From the NCBI GenBank assembly GCA_963797485.1, contig CAWCPF010000003.1, positions 248,001 through 312,000 of the forward strand: a stretch of DNA of 64,000 nt, given 5' to 3'. Below the pieces are notes generated by a model. It made no database searches. It worked only from the letters and a program-made list of their open reading frames with translations, and was not told the DNA's origin. How positions within the stretch are numbered: the stretch's first letter is position 1; the number at the start of each line of letters is the position of its first letter. Source of the stretch: CAWAND01 sp963797485. GTDB lineage: Bacteria; Chloroflexota; Anaerolineae; Anaerolineales; E44-bin32. Of this stretch, positions 36,491-46,084 are shown piece after piece. A program made the translations under genes and the position numbers.

Positions 36491-37174
36491 TCAGCCTGGC
36501 CAGGCGATGGCGCCCATGGCCACCAGAATCACAAAGGTGTTGACCAGCCAATGAAGCAGGTAGGGGTAAACGAAGGATTGGGCTTTCCATGCCAGCCATC
36601 CGAACAGGATCCCCCCGAAGATGGTCGAGAGGGTCTCCAATTCGGGCTTGCCGATGTGCACCAGGGCGAACGGTACGGCCTGCGCCACAATGGCTGATGG
36701 GCCCATGAGCCGGTACAGGCCGAACAGGATGAAGCCGCGAAAGACGAATTCCCACCCCAGCAGATCCAGGGCGGACGTGCCGAGGACCTGGCCGATGGTG
36801 CGTGAGCCTTGCGCGTAATAGCTGACCATGGCCGGGGTGCGCGCCGAAAGGTACAGCAACGGCAGCGCCAGGGCGAAAAGTCCAACACCCCATTTGAGAC
36901 CCGTCCGCCACTCGCCAATGCGGAGCCCGTACTTGGCCGGCGGATCGCGGAAAAGGAACACGATGATGAGCAGCGGGACCACCAGATAGTAGACGGTGCG
37001 TTCGACGGCCTTGGAGAAAAGCGCCTGTGCGTAGGTTCCGCCGGGGAGGAACTGGTGATAGGCGTCGAGCATCAGGAGCAGCGTGGAAGCCACCAGGATC
37101 ACGCTGGCGCGCAGGTCGAGCTGCAAGCTCCCCAGATTAAGTGAGCGCGGCGTTTCGTGGTCCGGCGAGTGCAT
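36491..37174 (-). CDS. CPBP-family intramembrane metalloprotease
   Basis: 227 residues, about six to seven membrane helices. CPBP motifs: GWEFVFRGFILFGLY (first Glu of the usual EExxxR is Trp here; second Glu and Arg kept), PFALVHIGKPELETLSTIFGGILFG (catalytic His) and LLHWLVNTFV (second His). It may process membrane-anchored peptides or prenyl-cysteine-type substrates. It lies four bases upstream of the RlmD-like gene, in the same direction. Confidence 0.85.
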   Translation of the reverse strand: MHSPDHETPRSLNLGSLQLDLRASVILVASTLLLMLDAYHQFLPGGTYAQALFSKAVERTVYYLVVPLLIIVFLFRDPPAKYGLRIGEWRTGLKWGVGLFALALPLLYLSARTPAMVSYYAQGSRTIGQVLGTSALDLLGWEFVFRGFILFGLYRLMGPSAIVAQAVPFALVHIGKPELETLSTIFGGILFGWLAWKAQSFVYPYLLHWLVNTFVILVAMGAIAWPG

Positions 37175-37192
37175 AGGATTTGCTTGAAGGCC

Positions 37193-38685
37193 TCAGTAGT
37201 TGAAGTGGGCTTGCGAGCCGGATGGGCCGAGGAGAATGGCGAGCTGCGGGGCGTGGTGCCACAGTTCCAGGCCCCAGTTGAACACCGCCAGCGCCGCCAG
37301 CGCCCCGGCCACGGCCAAGGCGATGCGCGCCGGGCGGGCATGCGCCGCCAGCCGGATCCGCCAGGCGGGCAGCACGGTCACCCCGCGGGCGGCCAGAGCA
37401 GCCACGAGCGGAACAAGGGCCAGGTGAAAGCGTTCCTCCGCCATGACGAGCATGTGAATGCCGATGTACCACACCAGCAGCCAGGTGACCAGCCACCAGC
37501 CGGTTTCTTTGGGCATAACCACCCATCCGAAAATCGCCGGGGGCAATACTATGACCAGGGGTGCCGCGAGGAGCACGAAAAGCCCGGCTACCGACCAGGG
37601 AGGCAGCGCCCCGAGCAGGCCGTTGCTGTAGAAGTAGGTGAAGGCGCGCTCCTCCAGACTCCAAAAGTGGCCGAGTTTGGCCACCATCAGGTAGGGGACC
37701 CGTCCGGGATCCTGGCGGATGAAATCCCACGCACGCTCGCGGCCGACTTGATCGCGGAGGGCATCGTCCTGGATGGTGGCCAGATCAAGCGACGGTCCGA
37801 ATTGAAACGTACCGTCATTCCCGGGGAAGTAGCCGAGATACAGGTTGTAGCCCAGGCTGGTCTCGACGAAGGTCGGCTGCCCGTTGAGCAACGAGTTGCG
37901 CGCGTGCTCCATGGAATGGTGAGGGCCATGGCCACCCCGGCCAGCAAGATAGCGCCGCGGCGCAAGCCCTGGCGCCACAGCCAGATGCCGGCCAGGATGG
38001 GGAAACCGGCGATGACCGAGCGTGTGAGGATGGCCAGTCCAAAAACGAAACCGCCGAGGGCGAAGTCCCGGTCGCGCCGGGTGTCGGCGGCGCGGAGCAC
38101 CACCAACATTCCAAGCGTGACCAGCGGGATGAACAGATTCTCGGTCGCCAGGGCAAGCGGCAGGACGACCAGCATGGGCCAAACGGCCACGACCACGCCG
38201 GCGGTGCGCGCCAGGCGCGACGACGCTCCCAGCCGCAGGGCCAATGCGAAGGCCATCGGCGCCAGCAGCGCCATTACCAGCGCCTGCACCAATCGGGCCG
38301 CCCACAGGCGTCCCGGCAGCCCGCTCAATCGGTAAATTACGGCCAGGAAGGCGGGGTACAACGGGGCGCGGAAAGTGGTCTCGACACCGCGGGGGTCGTC
38401 CGTCAGCGCGATGGCGTCCACGTCGACCTGGGTATGAGCCTTGAGCATGGCCAGAATCTGGGCCTGGTCGGGCGGCGCATACCAGCGGAACCCGTTGCCT
38501 GCGGCCAGGCTTCTCCCCAGCATGTCGTATTGGAACATATCATCCAGACCAATCGGGAGATCAGGCACCGCCAGCACGGGCGCCAGCCGCAGGCAGGCCG
38601 CCAGGCAGAAGAGCAGCACCGGCGCCCGCAGGCGCGCCCATGTCCGGCTTTCGGGCGGGTGGGAGCCCGGCGGCGCTCCGCTCAT
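37193..38685 (-). CDS. GT39-like membrane glycosyltransferase, frameshifted
   Basis: About 497 residues with about 11 hydrophobic segments. The first luminal loop region has DDMFQYDMLGRSLAAGNGFRWY, and TTFRAPLYPAFLAVIYRLSG is the usual acceptor loop of PMT/ArnT-like GT-C enzymes. Around 37898-37908 one base is missing in a gcgcgcg tract; the second frame resumes at ARNSLLNGQPTFVETSLGYNLYLG and continues to 37193. It uses a polyprenyl-linked sugar donor outside the membrane. Substrate unknown. Confidence 0.83.
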
Positions 38686-38727
38686 GGTTGGGGGCTGGCC
38701 CGAGTGAAACCTCTACAGAACCACCGC

Positions 38728-39798
38728 TCACGCATCGGCGAGAAACTCATCCATGGCGCCGAGGAGTTGATCGACATCCGCCGGCATGATCTCGCCCATA
38801 TGGCCGATGCGGAAGGTCTCGGAGCGGATCTTCCCGTAGCCGTTGGCGATGACCATGCCCCGGGCGGCCAGGTGTTTCACCAGACCATCGAAATCCAGCT
38901 CGGGCGATTTCATGACCGTGGTGACGGTCTTCGAGCGGGCGCCGTCGGCGGCAAACAAACCCCATCGGGCCTCGGCCCACTGCTGCACCCTGGCCGCCAT
39001 GGCGGCATGGCGCTGATAACGCGCCGGCATGCCCTCCGCCAGCATCCGGTCGAGCTGGGCGTCCAGCGCATACAGCAGCGTGATGGCCGGCGTGGCCGGG
39101 GTGGTCTGTTTGTCGGCCAGGTAAGTCTCCAACAACACGAAGTCGAAATACCAGCCGCGGTTGGGGACGCCTCGGGCGCGCGCCAGAGCTCGATCGCTCA
39201 CGGCGGCAAAGGCCAGGCCGGGGGGCAGGGCGAAGCATTTCTGAGACGACGTCAGCATGACGTCGATCCCCCAGGCGTCGATGGGCAGGTCCACCCCGCC
39301 GGCCGATGAGACCGCATCGACGAGCACCACGATATCGGGGTTGATCTGGCGGGCCCGCTGGATGAGGTCCTTCACCGGGTTCTCGACCCCGGTTGAGGTC
39401 TCGTTGTGGACCAGGGCCAGGGTGTCATAGTCGGCTTTGGACAGGGCCTGCTCGAGCTGGTTGGGCGACAGGGGCAGGCCCCAATCGGTGGCCAGCAGAT
39501 CGGTGGGGATGCCGTTACCCTGCGCGACTTCGTACCAGCGGTCACCGAAGGCTCCGGCCGAGCAAAGCAGCAGCCGCCGGCTGACGCAGTTGCGCACGGC
39601 GGCTTCTTGAAGCCCACTGCCCGATGAGGCCGTGACCAGCACACGCGAATTGGTCTGCAGCACCGGCCGGATCTTGGTTTGTATCCGTTCGAACAAGTCG
39701 GTGAAGGCCGAGCTGCGGTGCCCGATCATCGGCTGGTTCTGCGCCTGAAGAATCTCGGGGGCGACGTCGGTTGGACCGGGAATGAACAATCGGGCCAT
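38728..39798 (-). CDS. Class-V PLP aminotransferase (alanine-glyoxylate/serine-pyruvate type)
   Basis: 356 residues. MARLFIPGPTDVAPEILQA is the family start, so I prefer ATG 39798 over the upstream ATG. VTASSGSGLQEAAVRN binds the PLP phosphate, LVDAVSSAGG holds the pyridine-binding Asp, and TSSQKCFALPPG carries the Schiff-base Lys. The end has FRIGHMGEIMPADVDQLL. It likely moves amino groups between alanine or serine and glyoxylate or pyruvate. It is transcribed divergently from the DUF2089 operon. Confidence 0.9.
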   Translation of the reverse strand: MARLFIPGPTDVAPEILQAQNQPMIGHRSSAFTDLFERIQTKIRPVLQTNSRVLVTASSGSGLQEAAVRNCVSRRLLLCSAGAFGDRWYEVAQGNGIPTDLLATDWGLPLSPNQLEQALSKADYDTLALVHNETSTGVENPVKDLIQRARQINPDIVVLVDAVSSAGGVDLPIDAWGIDVMLTSSQKCFALPPGLAFAAVSDRALARARGVPNRGWYFDFVLLETYLADKQTTPATPAITLLYALDAQLDRMLAEGMPARYQRHAAMAARVQQWAEARWGLFAADGARSKTVTTVMKSPELDFDGLVKHLAARGMVIANGYGKIRSETFRIGHMGEIMPADVDQLLGAMDEFLADA

Positions 39799-39950
39799 GG
39801 GGGATGCCTTCCTCATTCGTGGGGTGCGCGGATTGTATCAGAATGCCGTGCGGGGGGCGAGGCGGCGCGCTTAACCCTTGATTTTGACCTTCGGCAGGAC
39901 TTTGCCAACCAAGAAACTTGAGTGTGGGTTTCAGATAATTGAATTCCACA

Positions 39951-39978
39951 TTGACAAACACCGGATTCGGACTATGAT
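39951..39978 (+). promoter_or_regulatory. Strong vegetative promoter of the DUF2089/yvl-like operon
   Basis: TTGACA (39951-39956), 16-base spacer, TATGAT (39973-39978), within a clearly AT-rich stretch (39925-39960). It is the best -35/-10 pair in the window, about 55 bases before the DUF2089 gene. Confidence 0.8.
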
Positions 39979-40032
39979 GTCCGGGAAAGATTGAAGTCTT
40001 GTTGTGTTTAGGCCGAGGAGACTTAGGCGGGA

Positions 40033-40410
40033 ATGGCCAACACGTTTTTGACTCTGTGCCCGGTGTGTGGCGAACGGCTATCGGTGACCAGGCTGCACTG
40101 CCGCACCTGTGACACGACCATCGAGGGCCAGTTCGAATTTGGCCGATTTGGGCGGCTCACGGCAGACCAGCTGGCGTTCGTGGAGACCTTCCTGCGCTGT
40201 GAGGGAAAACTGAATTGCATGGAACGCGAGTTGGGGCTTTCGTATCCGACGCTCCGGTCTCGGCTTTCGGAGGCCATCCTGCAGATGGGATATGAAACTG
40301 GGCCCGACACAAGTAGTTTGAGCGACGGGGAGCGGCACCAGATCCTCGACCAATTGGCCAGCGGGGAGATTTCGTCGGAAGACGCCATGCGGCTCCTGGA
40401 AGGTGAATAG
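40033..40410 (+). CDS. DUF2089-family zinc-ribbon/HTH regulator with C-terminal SHOCT-like module
   Basis: 125 residues. Zinc ribbon CPVCGERLSVTRLHCRTCDT (four Cys), then a helix-turn-helix-like region (LTADQLAFVETFLRCEGKLNCMERELGLSYPTLRSRL, about 42-80), then HQILDQLASGEISSEDAMRLLEGE, a short helical module that recurs in three later proteins of this operon. DUF2089 proteins are taken as DNA-binding regulators. It is probably the operon's own regulator. Confidence 0.85.
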   Translation: MANTFLTLCPVCGERLSVTRLHCRTCDTTIEGQFEFGRFGRLTADQLAFVETFLRCEGKLNCMERELGLSYPTLRSRLSEAILQMGYETGPDTSSLSDGERHQILDQLASGEISSEDAMRLLEGE

Positions 40411-40449
40411 GCGCCGCCGCGTGCGGCATCCTGTGGAGGCAGAGCAGCC

Positions 40450-41535
40450 ATGCACGAGCAGCAAGTCGTTGATTGCGGTCCCGAGCCTCATGTGGTCGTC
40501 GAGCTGATTGAGGGGGATCTGATGGTCGAGGGCGTCGCGGGCGAGCGCCTGGCGGCGCGTTCGCGTGGGCATGGGAACGTAAGCGTGACTCAGGAGGGCG
40601 AAGGGTGGGTGATCCGGGGCGACCGTGACTGCCGGGTCACGCTTCCCAGAGCCAGCCATCTGGTGATCACCGAGGTGCGCGGAGATCTCAGCCTGCGCGG
40701 CATCGACCCAGCGGTGGAGATCGATCGGGTGGGCGGCGGAGCCGTCCTGGAAGATCTCGGGGGAGTTGATGCCGGCTCGGTGGGCGGCGATGTGCGAGCC
40801 GAGCGGCTGCGGGGAGGCTTTTCGCTCCGGCATGGGGGCGGAGATGGGCGGCTGGCGGACCTGCCCGGCCCGATCGCGGTGTCCTTCGGAGGCGACCTGG
40901 TCGCCAGGGGGGTGGTCTCCCCGCTGACAGCCGAGGTTGGAGGGGATGGCGTGGTGGACATCGAACTGGGTCCCGAGGGCGGGATTGAACTCAAGGCCGG
41001 GGGTGACATCACCTGCCGGTTGGGCGGCACCCCCTCGGCCCAGGTCTCAATCCTCGCCGGGGGCTCGCGCCAGGTGCACCTCCCGGCCCACTTAGCCCCG
41101 GACGGTTCGGGGCGCTGGATCCTGGGCAAGGGCGGCCCGTCGATTGATCTGCGGGCCGGGAGCGATGTGTGGTTGGGAGGCGACCAGACTCCGCCTGGGT
41201 CGGGAGACCCCGACGACATCGGTGTGCGTGTGGCCGCGTCGGTGGGCAAGACCCTGGCCGAGATGGAAGCTAGTCTGTCGGCCGTCGGCGCCATCATGGA
41301 GACCCTTCCGGAGGCCGAGATCTCAAGCAAGGTGCAGCGCCTGGTCGAGCGCTCGATGCGCCGGCGGTTGCGACATCAGAAGGCACGCCGGACACCCGTT
41401 CCGGCGCAGCCGGGGGCCGTGAGCGCCGTGCCGCCGGTCCAGGACGAAGAAAAACTCAAGATTCTGCGCATGGTCGAAGACGGCAAGCTGAGCGTCGAAG
41501 ACGCCGAAAAGCTGTTCGAGGCGCTGGAGGCTTAA
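40450..41535 (+). CDS. DUF4097-type beta-repeat protein with C-terminal SHOCT-like module (YvlB/LiaX-like)
   Basis: 361 residues. Residues 1-260 form a regular repeat of glycine-rich beta strands (GGDVRAERLRGGF, GGGDGRLADLPGP, GGDLVARGVV), as in the DUF4097 adhesin-like beta-solenoid. A Pro-rich linker follows, then EEKLKILRMVEDGKLSVEDAEKLFEALEA. YvlB and LiaX have the same two parts in reverse order and act in cell-envelope stress. No signal peptide is seen. AGAGCAGCC precedes the ATG, so the ribosome site is weak. Confidence 0.8.
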   Translation: MHEQQVVDCGPEPHVVVELIEGDLMVEGVAGERLAARSRGHGNVSVTQEGEGWVIRGDRDCRVTLPRASHLVITEVRGDLSLRGIDPAVEIDRVGGGAVLEDLGGVDAGSVGGDVRAERLRGGFSLRHGGGDGRLADLPGPIAVSFGGDLVARGVVSPLTAEVGGDGVVDIELGPEGGIELKAGGDITCRLGGTPSAQVSILAGGSRQVHLPAHLAPDGSGRWILGKGGPSIDLRAGSDVWLGGDQTPPGSGDPDDIGVRVAASVGKTLAEMEASLSAVGAIMETLPEAEISSKVQRLVERSMRRRLRHQKARRTPVPAQPGAVSAVPPVQDEEKLKILRMVEDGKLSVEDAEKLFEALEA

Positions 41536-41536
41536 G

Positions 41537-42539
41537 GTGACGGCCGCAGCCCGCGTTCGATCGGCTCAGGCCAGTCTGGATGGACTGCGACCGCTCAACC
41601 CGCGGCGCGATATGCGTGCCGTGGCGGAGGTGATTGAAGTTGCCTTCGCCGGCCAACTGGACGCCAACGGACGGCGGATGATCCGCCAGATGAAGACCCT
41701 TGGCCGGCTGGGGTGGCTGGGATGGCTGGTGGCGCAGCTCACCTTGCCGCCGGCTGCCTATCCGTTGGGATATGTCTGGCAGGAGTCCGGGCGTGTGGTC
41801 GGCAATGTCAGCCTGCTGCCGTCCGATCACTCGCCGGCCCGATGGGTAGTGGCCAACGTCGCCGTCGTGCCCGAACATCGGCGGCAGGGGATTGCCCGGG
41901 CGATGGTCTCGGCGGCGATCGACCTGGCCGCCCGGCGAGGCGCGCACGACGTTCTGCTGCAGGTCGATCTTCGGGCCGAGCCGGCCCGCCGGCTGTACGA
42001 GACTTCTTGGCTTCACGACCCAGACAGTGCGCACGACCTGGTGGCGCCCAGCCAGCCTGCCGCTCGCCATCGAGAGCGGCGATCCCCATGTTCGCCTGCG
42101 CCAAGATGCGGATTGGCCGCAGCACTATGCCCTGGCCCGCAGCCATTACCCCGAGGGGCTGGTTTGGCCCACGCCGCTCTCGCCGGACATTTTTCGACCG
42201 GAAGCCTTCGCCGGCGCGCTGGGCCTGCACAGGACGCAGCATTGGATCTGGTACGACGACGAGGGCCGCATCGGGGCCGCGCTGACTACCCGGTTGGGCG
42301 CCGAGTATGGCCACTGGCGCTACATATTGATGGTTTCGCCGGCGTTCCGCGGAGTGGCCGAAAGGCCGCTGCTGGCCCGGGCGTTGCGCGAAGGTCAGTT
42401 CGCCCGCTTGCCCGCGACCCTGGATCATCCGCATGAACAGGGCGTCGAGGCTCTCCGGTCGTTGGGCTTCGAAACCGAGCGCAGCCTGATCTGGATGCGG
42501 CTGGGCCTGGCCGGCGCGAAGGTGGCTGTCCCGGCTTGA
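41537..42539 (+). CDS. GNAT-family N-acetyltransferase-like protein, frameshifted
   Basis: About 334 residues. The first GNAT domain (about 20-160) has VVGNVSLLPSD, ANVAVVPEHRRQGIARAMVSAAID (acetyl-CoA motif A) and ARRLYET. One extra T near 42004-42006 breaks the frame, which resumes at LGFTTQTVRTTWW. The C-terminal half (to 42539) has a second, weaker GNAT-like fold with GVEALRSLGFETERSLIWMRL. It starts with GTG two bases after the DUF4097 gene, so it is co-translated. Substrate unknown. Confidence 0.78.
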
Positions 42540-42555
42540 GGCTGAGGCGGGCTGG

Positions 42556-42684
42556 GTGGGACTGCGGCCAGCTCTCGTCCTCTGGGGCGGGTTGATCGCC
42601 TTAGGGGCAGCCAGCATGGGCGCGCGGCTTACCGATGGCACAAGGTCGCCGGCCGGGCTGCCGGCGCTGCAGGTGGGAGATTGA
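42556..42684 (+). CDS. Possible 42-aa single-helix membrane protein
   Basis: A GTG-started frame in the 148-base gap of this otherwise tightly packed operon. It encodes one membrane helix (LRPALVLWGGLIALGAASMGA) and a short polar tail, ending three bases before the next gene. A weak GAGG lies upstream. Gene status is uncertain. Confidence 0.35.
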   Translation: MGLRPALVLWGGLIALGAASMGARLTDGTRSPAGLPALQVGD

Positions 42685-42687
42685 CGG

Positions 42688-43267
42688 ATGGAACCAAATG
42701 AGACCATGGGGGTCGAGCGAGAGGACGAGATGGATGCCGGGCATGAGGCCATCCTCAACCAGCTAGAACACGGCGAGATCGACGTCGGCGAGGCCATACG
42801 CCAGCTTGAGCATCCCGTTTCCGAACCCGCCGAGGCGCCGCCAAGCCGGGGTATCTGGCGGCTCTGGTGGGCGATCTTCCTGGGAAGCGGGGTCGGGTTG
42901 GCCGTCATGGCGGCCGGCCTGGGAACGTTGGGGGGCTGGTGGTGGCTGGCGGCGGCCCCGGCGGCCATCTTCGCCTTGCTGCTGATTTCCCTGGCCGTCA
43001 TCAGCCTGGATGCGCCGTTTGTGTTGGTTTCGATCGAAACCGGCTCGACGTCGTGGCCGGAGCATATCCGCTTCGGTTTGCCCTTGCCCCTCAATTTGAT
43101 CGCCCGTTTGCTGCGCGCTTGGCCCGGTCGCAAGGCGCGGCTGCGCGGCACGGCGCTGGACGAACTCATTTTGTCGTTGGACGCAGAGCTCGCAGCCGAC
43201 CACCCCATCGTCATTGATGTCCACGAAGGGCGGGGTGGAGAGCGCTGTCCGCGTGTACATCGGCTGA
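42688..43267 (+). CDS. Membrane protein with N-terminal SHOCT-like module, frameshifted at the end
   Basis: About 193 residues. N-terminal module GHEAILNQLEHGEIDVGEAIRQLEH (residues about 18-42), two membrane helices (about 58-80 and 85-108), then a cytoplasmic domain ending DELILSLDAELAADHPIVIDVHEG. One extra G near 43232 shifts the frame; restoring it gives VESAVRVYIG and a stop that abuts the next ATG. The ending resembles that of the next protein (HFEVYIE), which supports the correction. Confidence 0.72.
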
Positions 43268-43651
43268 ATGGAGGCCCCTATGGCCAGTTCCGAAGAACGG
43301 ATGAAGATCCTCAAGATGGTCGAGGAAGGTAAAATCAACGCCGAGGAAGCCTCCCAGCTTCTCAAGGCGCTGGGCAAACAGGAGCGGCGCCGCGTGCCGC
43401 TGGCGGAGGGGGATGCCCGCTGGCTGCGCGTGCGGATCACCGACCTGGACTCCAATCGGGCGTCGGTGAACGTCAATCTGCCGATCAACCTGGTCAATGT
43501 CGGGCTCAAGATGGGCGCCCGGTTTATCCCCGAGTTCGAGGGGCTGGATCTGGAAAAGCTGGGGGAGGCCCTGCGGCAGGGCTTGACGGGCAAGATTGCC
43601 GACGTGGTGGACGAAGAAGACGGACAGCACTTCGAGGTGTACATCGAGTAG
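43268..43651 (+). CDS. Small SHOCT-like module protein, cytoplasmic
   Basis: 127 residues, or 123 from the second ATG (43280). It begins EERMKILKMVEEGKINAEEASQLLKAL, the module shared with its neighbours, then a domain of about 80 residues with LRVRITDLDSNRASVNVNLPINLVNVGLKMGARFIPEF and the end HFEVYIE. No membrane helix. The C-terminal part resembles the non-repetitive part of YvlB-type proteins. It probably interacts with the other operon products through the shared helical module. Confidence 0.75.
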   Translation: MEAPMASSEERMKILKMVEEGKINAEEASQLLKALGKQERRRVPLAEGDARWLRVRITDLDSNRASVNVNLPINLVNVGLKMGARFIPEFEGLDLEKLGEALRQGLTGKIADVVDEEDGQHFEVYIE

Positions 43652-43690
43652 GCCGCCGCCGCGACGCGGACGGCGGGACAGGAGGCTCTC

Positions 43691-44071
43691 ATGGAACGAC
43701 TTGCCTTGCGCTGGGCGATCAATGCCCTGGCTCTGTATCTGGCAGTGGGAACCGGCTGGCTGGCGGGCATCCACGCTGAAAACTCAACCTGGTGGGCCAT
43801 CCTGCTCATGGCGTTGATTTTCGGACTGGTCAACGCACTGGTCCGGCCGATCCTCAAACTGCTCACCTGTCCTTTCATCCTGCTGACGCTGGGTTTGTTC
43901 ACGCTGGTCATCAATGCCCTGATGTTGTGGCTGACAGGTTTCCTTGGACGCTTCGTCGGGCTGGGGTTGACCTTCGATGATCCACAATGGCTGTGGATCC
44001 TGCTGGGAAGCCTGCTCATCAGCGTGGTCAGCGCCGTATTGACCACCGTGCTGCGAGAGAAGAGCCGCTAG
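43691..44071 (+). CDS. YvlD/phage-holin-4 family membrane protein
   Basis: 126 residues, four membrane helices. MERLALRWAINALALYLAVGTGWL, LMALIFGLVNALVRPILKLLTCPFILLTLGLFTLVINALMLWL is the family pattern (F-G-L-V-N-x-x-V-R-P). Despite the family name, there is no phage context. In Bacillus, YvlD lies with YvlB in the sigma-W-controlled yvlABCD operon, so this is the fourth yvl-like feature here. GGAG precedes the ATG. Confidence 0.88.
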   Translation: MERLALRWAINALALYLAVGTGWLAGIHAENSTWWAILLMALIFGLVNALVRPILKLLTCPFILLTLGLFTLVINALMLWLTGFLGRFVGLGLTFDDPQWLWILLGSLLISVVSAVLTTVLREKSR

Positions 44072-44103
44072 ACCGGCCGCCTTCGACAGCCGCTGCCTCA
44101 CCC

Positions 44104-44153
44104 GCATCGCCGCTCGGGGCCTGAGCGAGAAACAGGCATTCGACCGGCGATGC
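44104..44153 (+). repeat. Inverted repeat after the yvl-like operon
   Basis: Nine-base arms GCATCGCCG / CGGCGATGC around a 32-base loop with a nested GCTC/GAGC pair. There is no T-run, so a simple terminator is unlikely. The 163 bases between the operon and the next gene hold nothing else that I recognise. Confidence 0.35.
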
Positions 44154-44234
44154 GCCGCGTCCCGCCACGGAACGGGGGGAAGAACGCCGCCGCCTTCATG
44201 GGTCCCTGATTGTGCGGTATCCTGTGGACAATCG

Positions 44235-45890
44235 ATGGGACCAAGGAGCGCCAACACATTGGATATTCAAGGCAAGCGGGCGCTGGTGCTGGGCGGCTAC
44301 GGACTGGTGGGCTCGGCCGTCTGCCGGGAACTCCTGGAGCGGCGCCCATCACGGCTCGTGGTTGGCTCTCTCCGGCAAGCGCAAGCCGAAGCTGCGGTCG
44401 ATGAACTTCGCCGGGCGTATCCCGGGTCCACCACCGAGATCCTCCCGGCGTGGGGGGACGTGCTTCTGCGTGCCGAGTGGCAGACCCTCGATGGCCAGGA
44501 ACACCCCCGCGACCGGGTGTTGGGTCAGGCCGACCAGCGCCGCCGGTTGGTGGGCGATATCCTGCACGAATTGGACGACGAAATCCTCGAATCGTCCCTG
44601 CTTTGCCAGCTGATCACCGGGGCGTGGCCGTCGCTCGAAAACCAGGCCGCAGACATCGTGATTGATTGCATGAATACGGCCACCGCTGTTGCTTATCAAA
44701 ACGTCTACTCGGCCGCCCAGCGGCTGGAGGCAAAGATCGAGATCGGCGAATTGACCGATTGGCCGAGCGAGGTCGAGCAGCTGTTGTCGGCGCTGTATGT
44801 GCCTCAGTTGGTGCGCCATATGCAGATCTTTTACGAGGCCATGCCGAGGGCCGGGACCCAGGCCTACGTGAAGGTGGGGACCAGCGGAACCGGCGGGATG
44901 GGGTTCAACATCCCATACACTCACGGCGAGGAAAGGCCGTCGAGAGTGCTGCTGTCCAAGTCGGCGGTCGCCGGCGCTCAAACCATGCTCATCTTTCTGT
45001 TGGCACGCACGCCGGGGGGCCCGCGGATCATGAAGGAAGTCAAACCGACGGCGGCCATCGCCTGGAAGGAAATCGCCTTCGGGCCCGTCCGGGCCGGCGG
45101 CCGGGATTTCCCGCTTTACGACTGCGATCCGGATGCACCCCTGCGCGTGGATGATCCGGGCAATCTCGTGCCCCGGGGGGATTTTGGGCATGATACCGGC
45201 GAGATACTGGAGTTGGCCTACGTGGACTCAGGCGAAAACGGGCTGTTCGCCGCCGGGGAATTCACGGCGCTGACGACGTTGGGCCAGATGGCCATCGTCA
45301 CCCCGGAGGAGATTGCCCACAACGTCGTGGTGGAAATCGAGGGCGGGAACACGGGAAGCGACGTTGTGGCGGCCCTCGACGCGTCGGTGATGGGTCCCTC
45401 CTACCGTGCGGCCACCCTGCGCCAGGCAGCCCTGCGGCGCCTGCACCAACTCGAAGCCGAGCATGGCGTCGATTCGGTGGCGTTTGAGCTGCTTGGACCG
45501 CCTCGGCTGTCGAAATTGCTTTTCGAGGCCTACCTGATCCGGCGTGTCAAGCCGGGACTTTCCGAGGCGATCGCCGCCGACCCGAAACACCTGAGCGCCG
45601 CATGCGAAGCGATCATACGCCAGCAGGCGCCCCTGCGGCGGCAGATGATTTCAATCGGCATCCCCATATTGATGGCAGACGGCCAGGGCGTGCTGCGTGG
45701 TCCAAGTATCAAGGCCGCGGATCCTGAACATGGATGGGTGGATTTGCGGCCGGCCAACATGAAAACCTGGCAGACACGCCTGGCGTCGGTCAAGTCAGAG
45801 ATTCGGCACAGCCTGGATGGGGACACCAGTTCACGCAACGATCGCCTGTTTGAGTTCAGCCCGCGGCTGGCACGACGACGACAGCTTTGA
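44235..45890 (+). CDS. Large Rossmann-fold (NAD(P)-binding) protein, unknown substrate
   Basis: About 551 residues, intact. Residues 13-45 (KRALVLGGYGLVGSAVCRELLERRPSRLVVG) are a typical short-chain-dehydrogenase/epimerase nucleotide-binding strand-loop-helix. Later blocks (DIVIDCMNTATAVAYQNVY, YVKVGTSGTGGMGFNIPYTHGEERPSRVLLSKSAVAGAQTMLIFLLART) look like a long catalytic domain found in oversized SDR/saccharopine-type proteins. No classical YxxxK is obvious at the expected place. The start may be ATG 44235 or a later codon near LDIQGKRALV. It is not in an operon with its neighbours. Confidence 0.65.
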   Translation: MGPRSANTLDIQGKRALVLGGYGLVGSAVCRELLERRPSRLVVGSLRQAQAEAAVDELRRAYPGSTTEILPAWGDVLLRAEWQTLDGQEHPRDRVLGQADQRRRLVGDILHELDDEILESSLLCQLITGAWPSLENQAADIVIDCMNTATAVAYQNVYSAAQRLEAKIEIGELTDWPSEVEQLLSALYVPQLVRHMQIFYEAMPRAGTQAYVKVGTSGTGGMGFNIPYTHGEERPSRVLLSKSAVAGAQTMLIFLLARTPGGPRIMKEVKPTAAIAWKEIAFGPVRAGGRDFPLYDCDPDAPLRVDDPGNLVPRGDFGHDTGEILELAYVDSGENGLFAAGEFTALTTLGQMAIVTPEEIAHNVVVEIEGGNTGSDVVAALDASVMGPSYRAATLRQAALRRLHQLEAEHGVDSVAFELLGPPRLSKLLFEAYLIRRVKPGLSEAIAADPKHLSAACEAIIRQQAPLRRQMISIGIPILMADGQGVLRGPSIKAADPEHGWVDLRPANMKTWQTRLASVKSEIRHSLDGDTSSRNDRLFEFSPRLARRRQL

Positions 45891-45990
45891 CATCGGAGAA
45901 GTTGTCGGATGGGTCTTTAACGTCGAAGAAGCCGGGCGGCGTGGGAAAGGATGAGGCCTGCGGCCGGGTCGGCGGTGACGCGAGCCCCTA

Positions 45991-45999
45991 TGCTATACT
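45991..45999 (+). promoter_or_regulatory. Extended -10 promoter element (TGC-TATACT)
   Basis: It lies about 90 bases upstream of the histidine kinase, with no -35 at the proper distance. The leader in between has no recognised element. Confidence 0.4.
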
Positions 46000-46084
46000 G
46001 GCCGGACCGCGAGCCTCCCGGCGGCTGTACGCAAAGGCTGGATGGGGCCGGGCGCGTAGGCGAGACCCTTCCTTTTGACCCGGA

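Noticed and set aside
43691..44071. Prophage holin
   Set aside because: The family is called phage holin 4, but there are no phage genes near, and the context matches the yvlB/yvlD operon.
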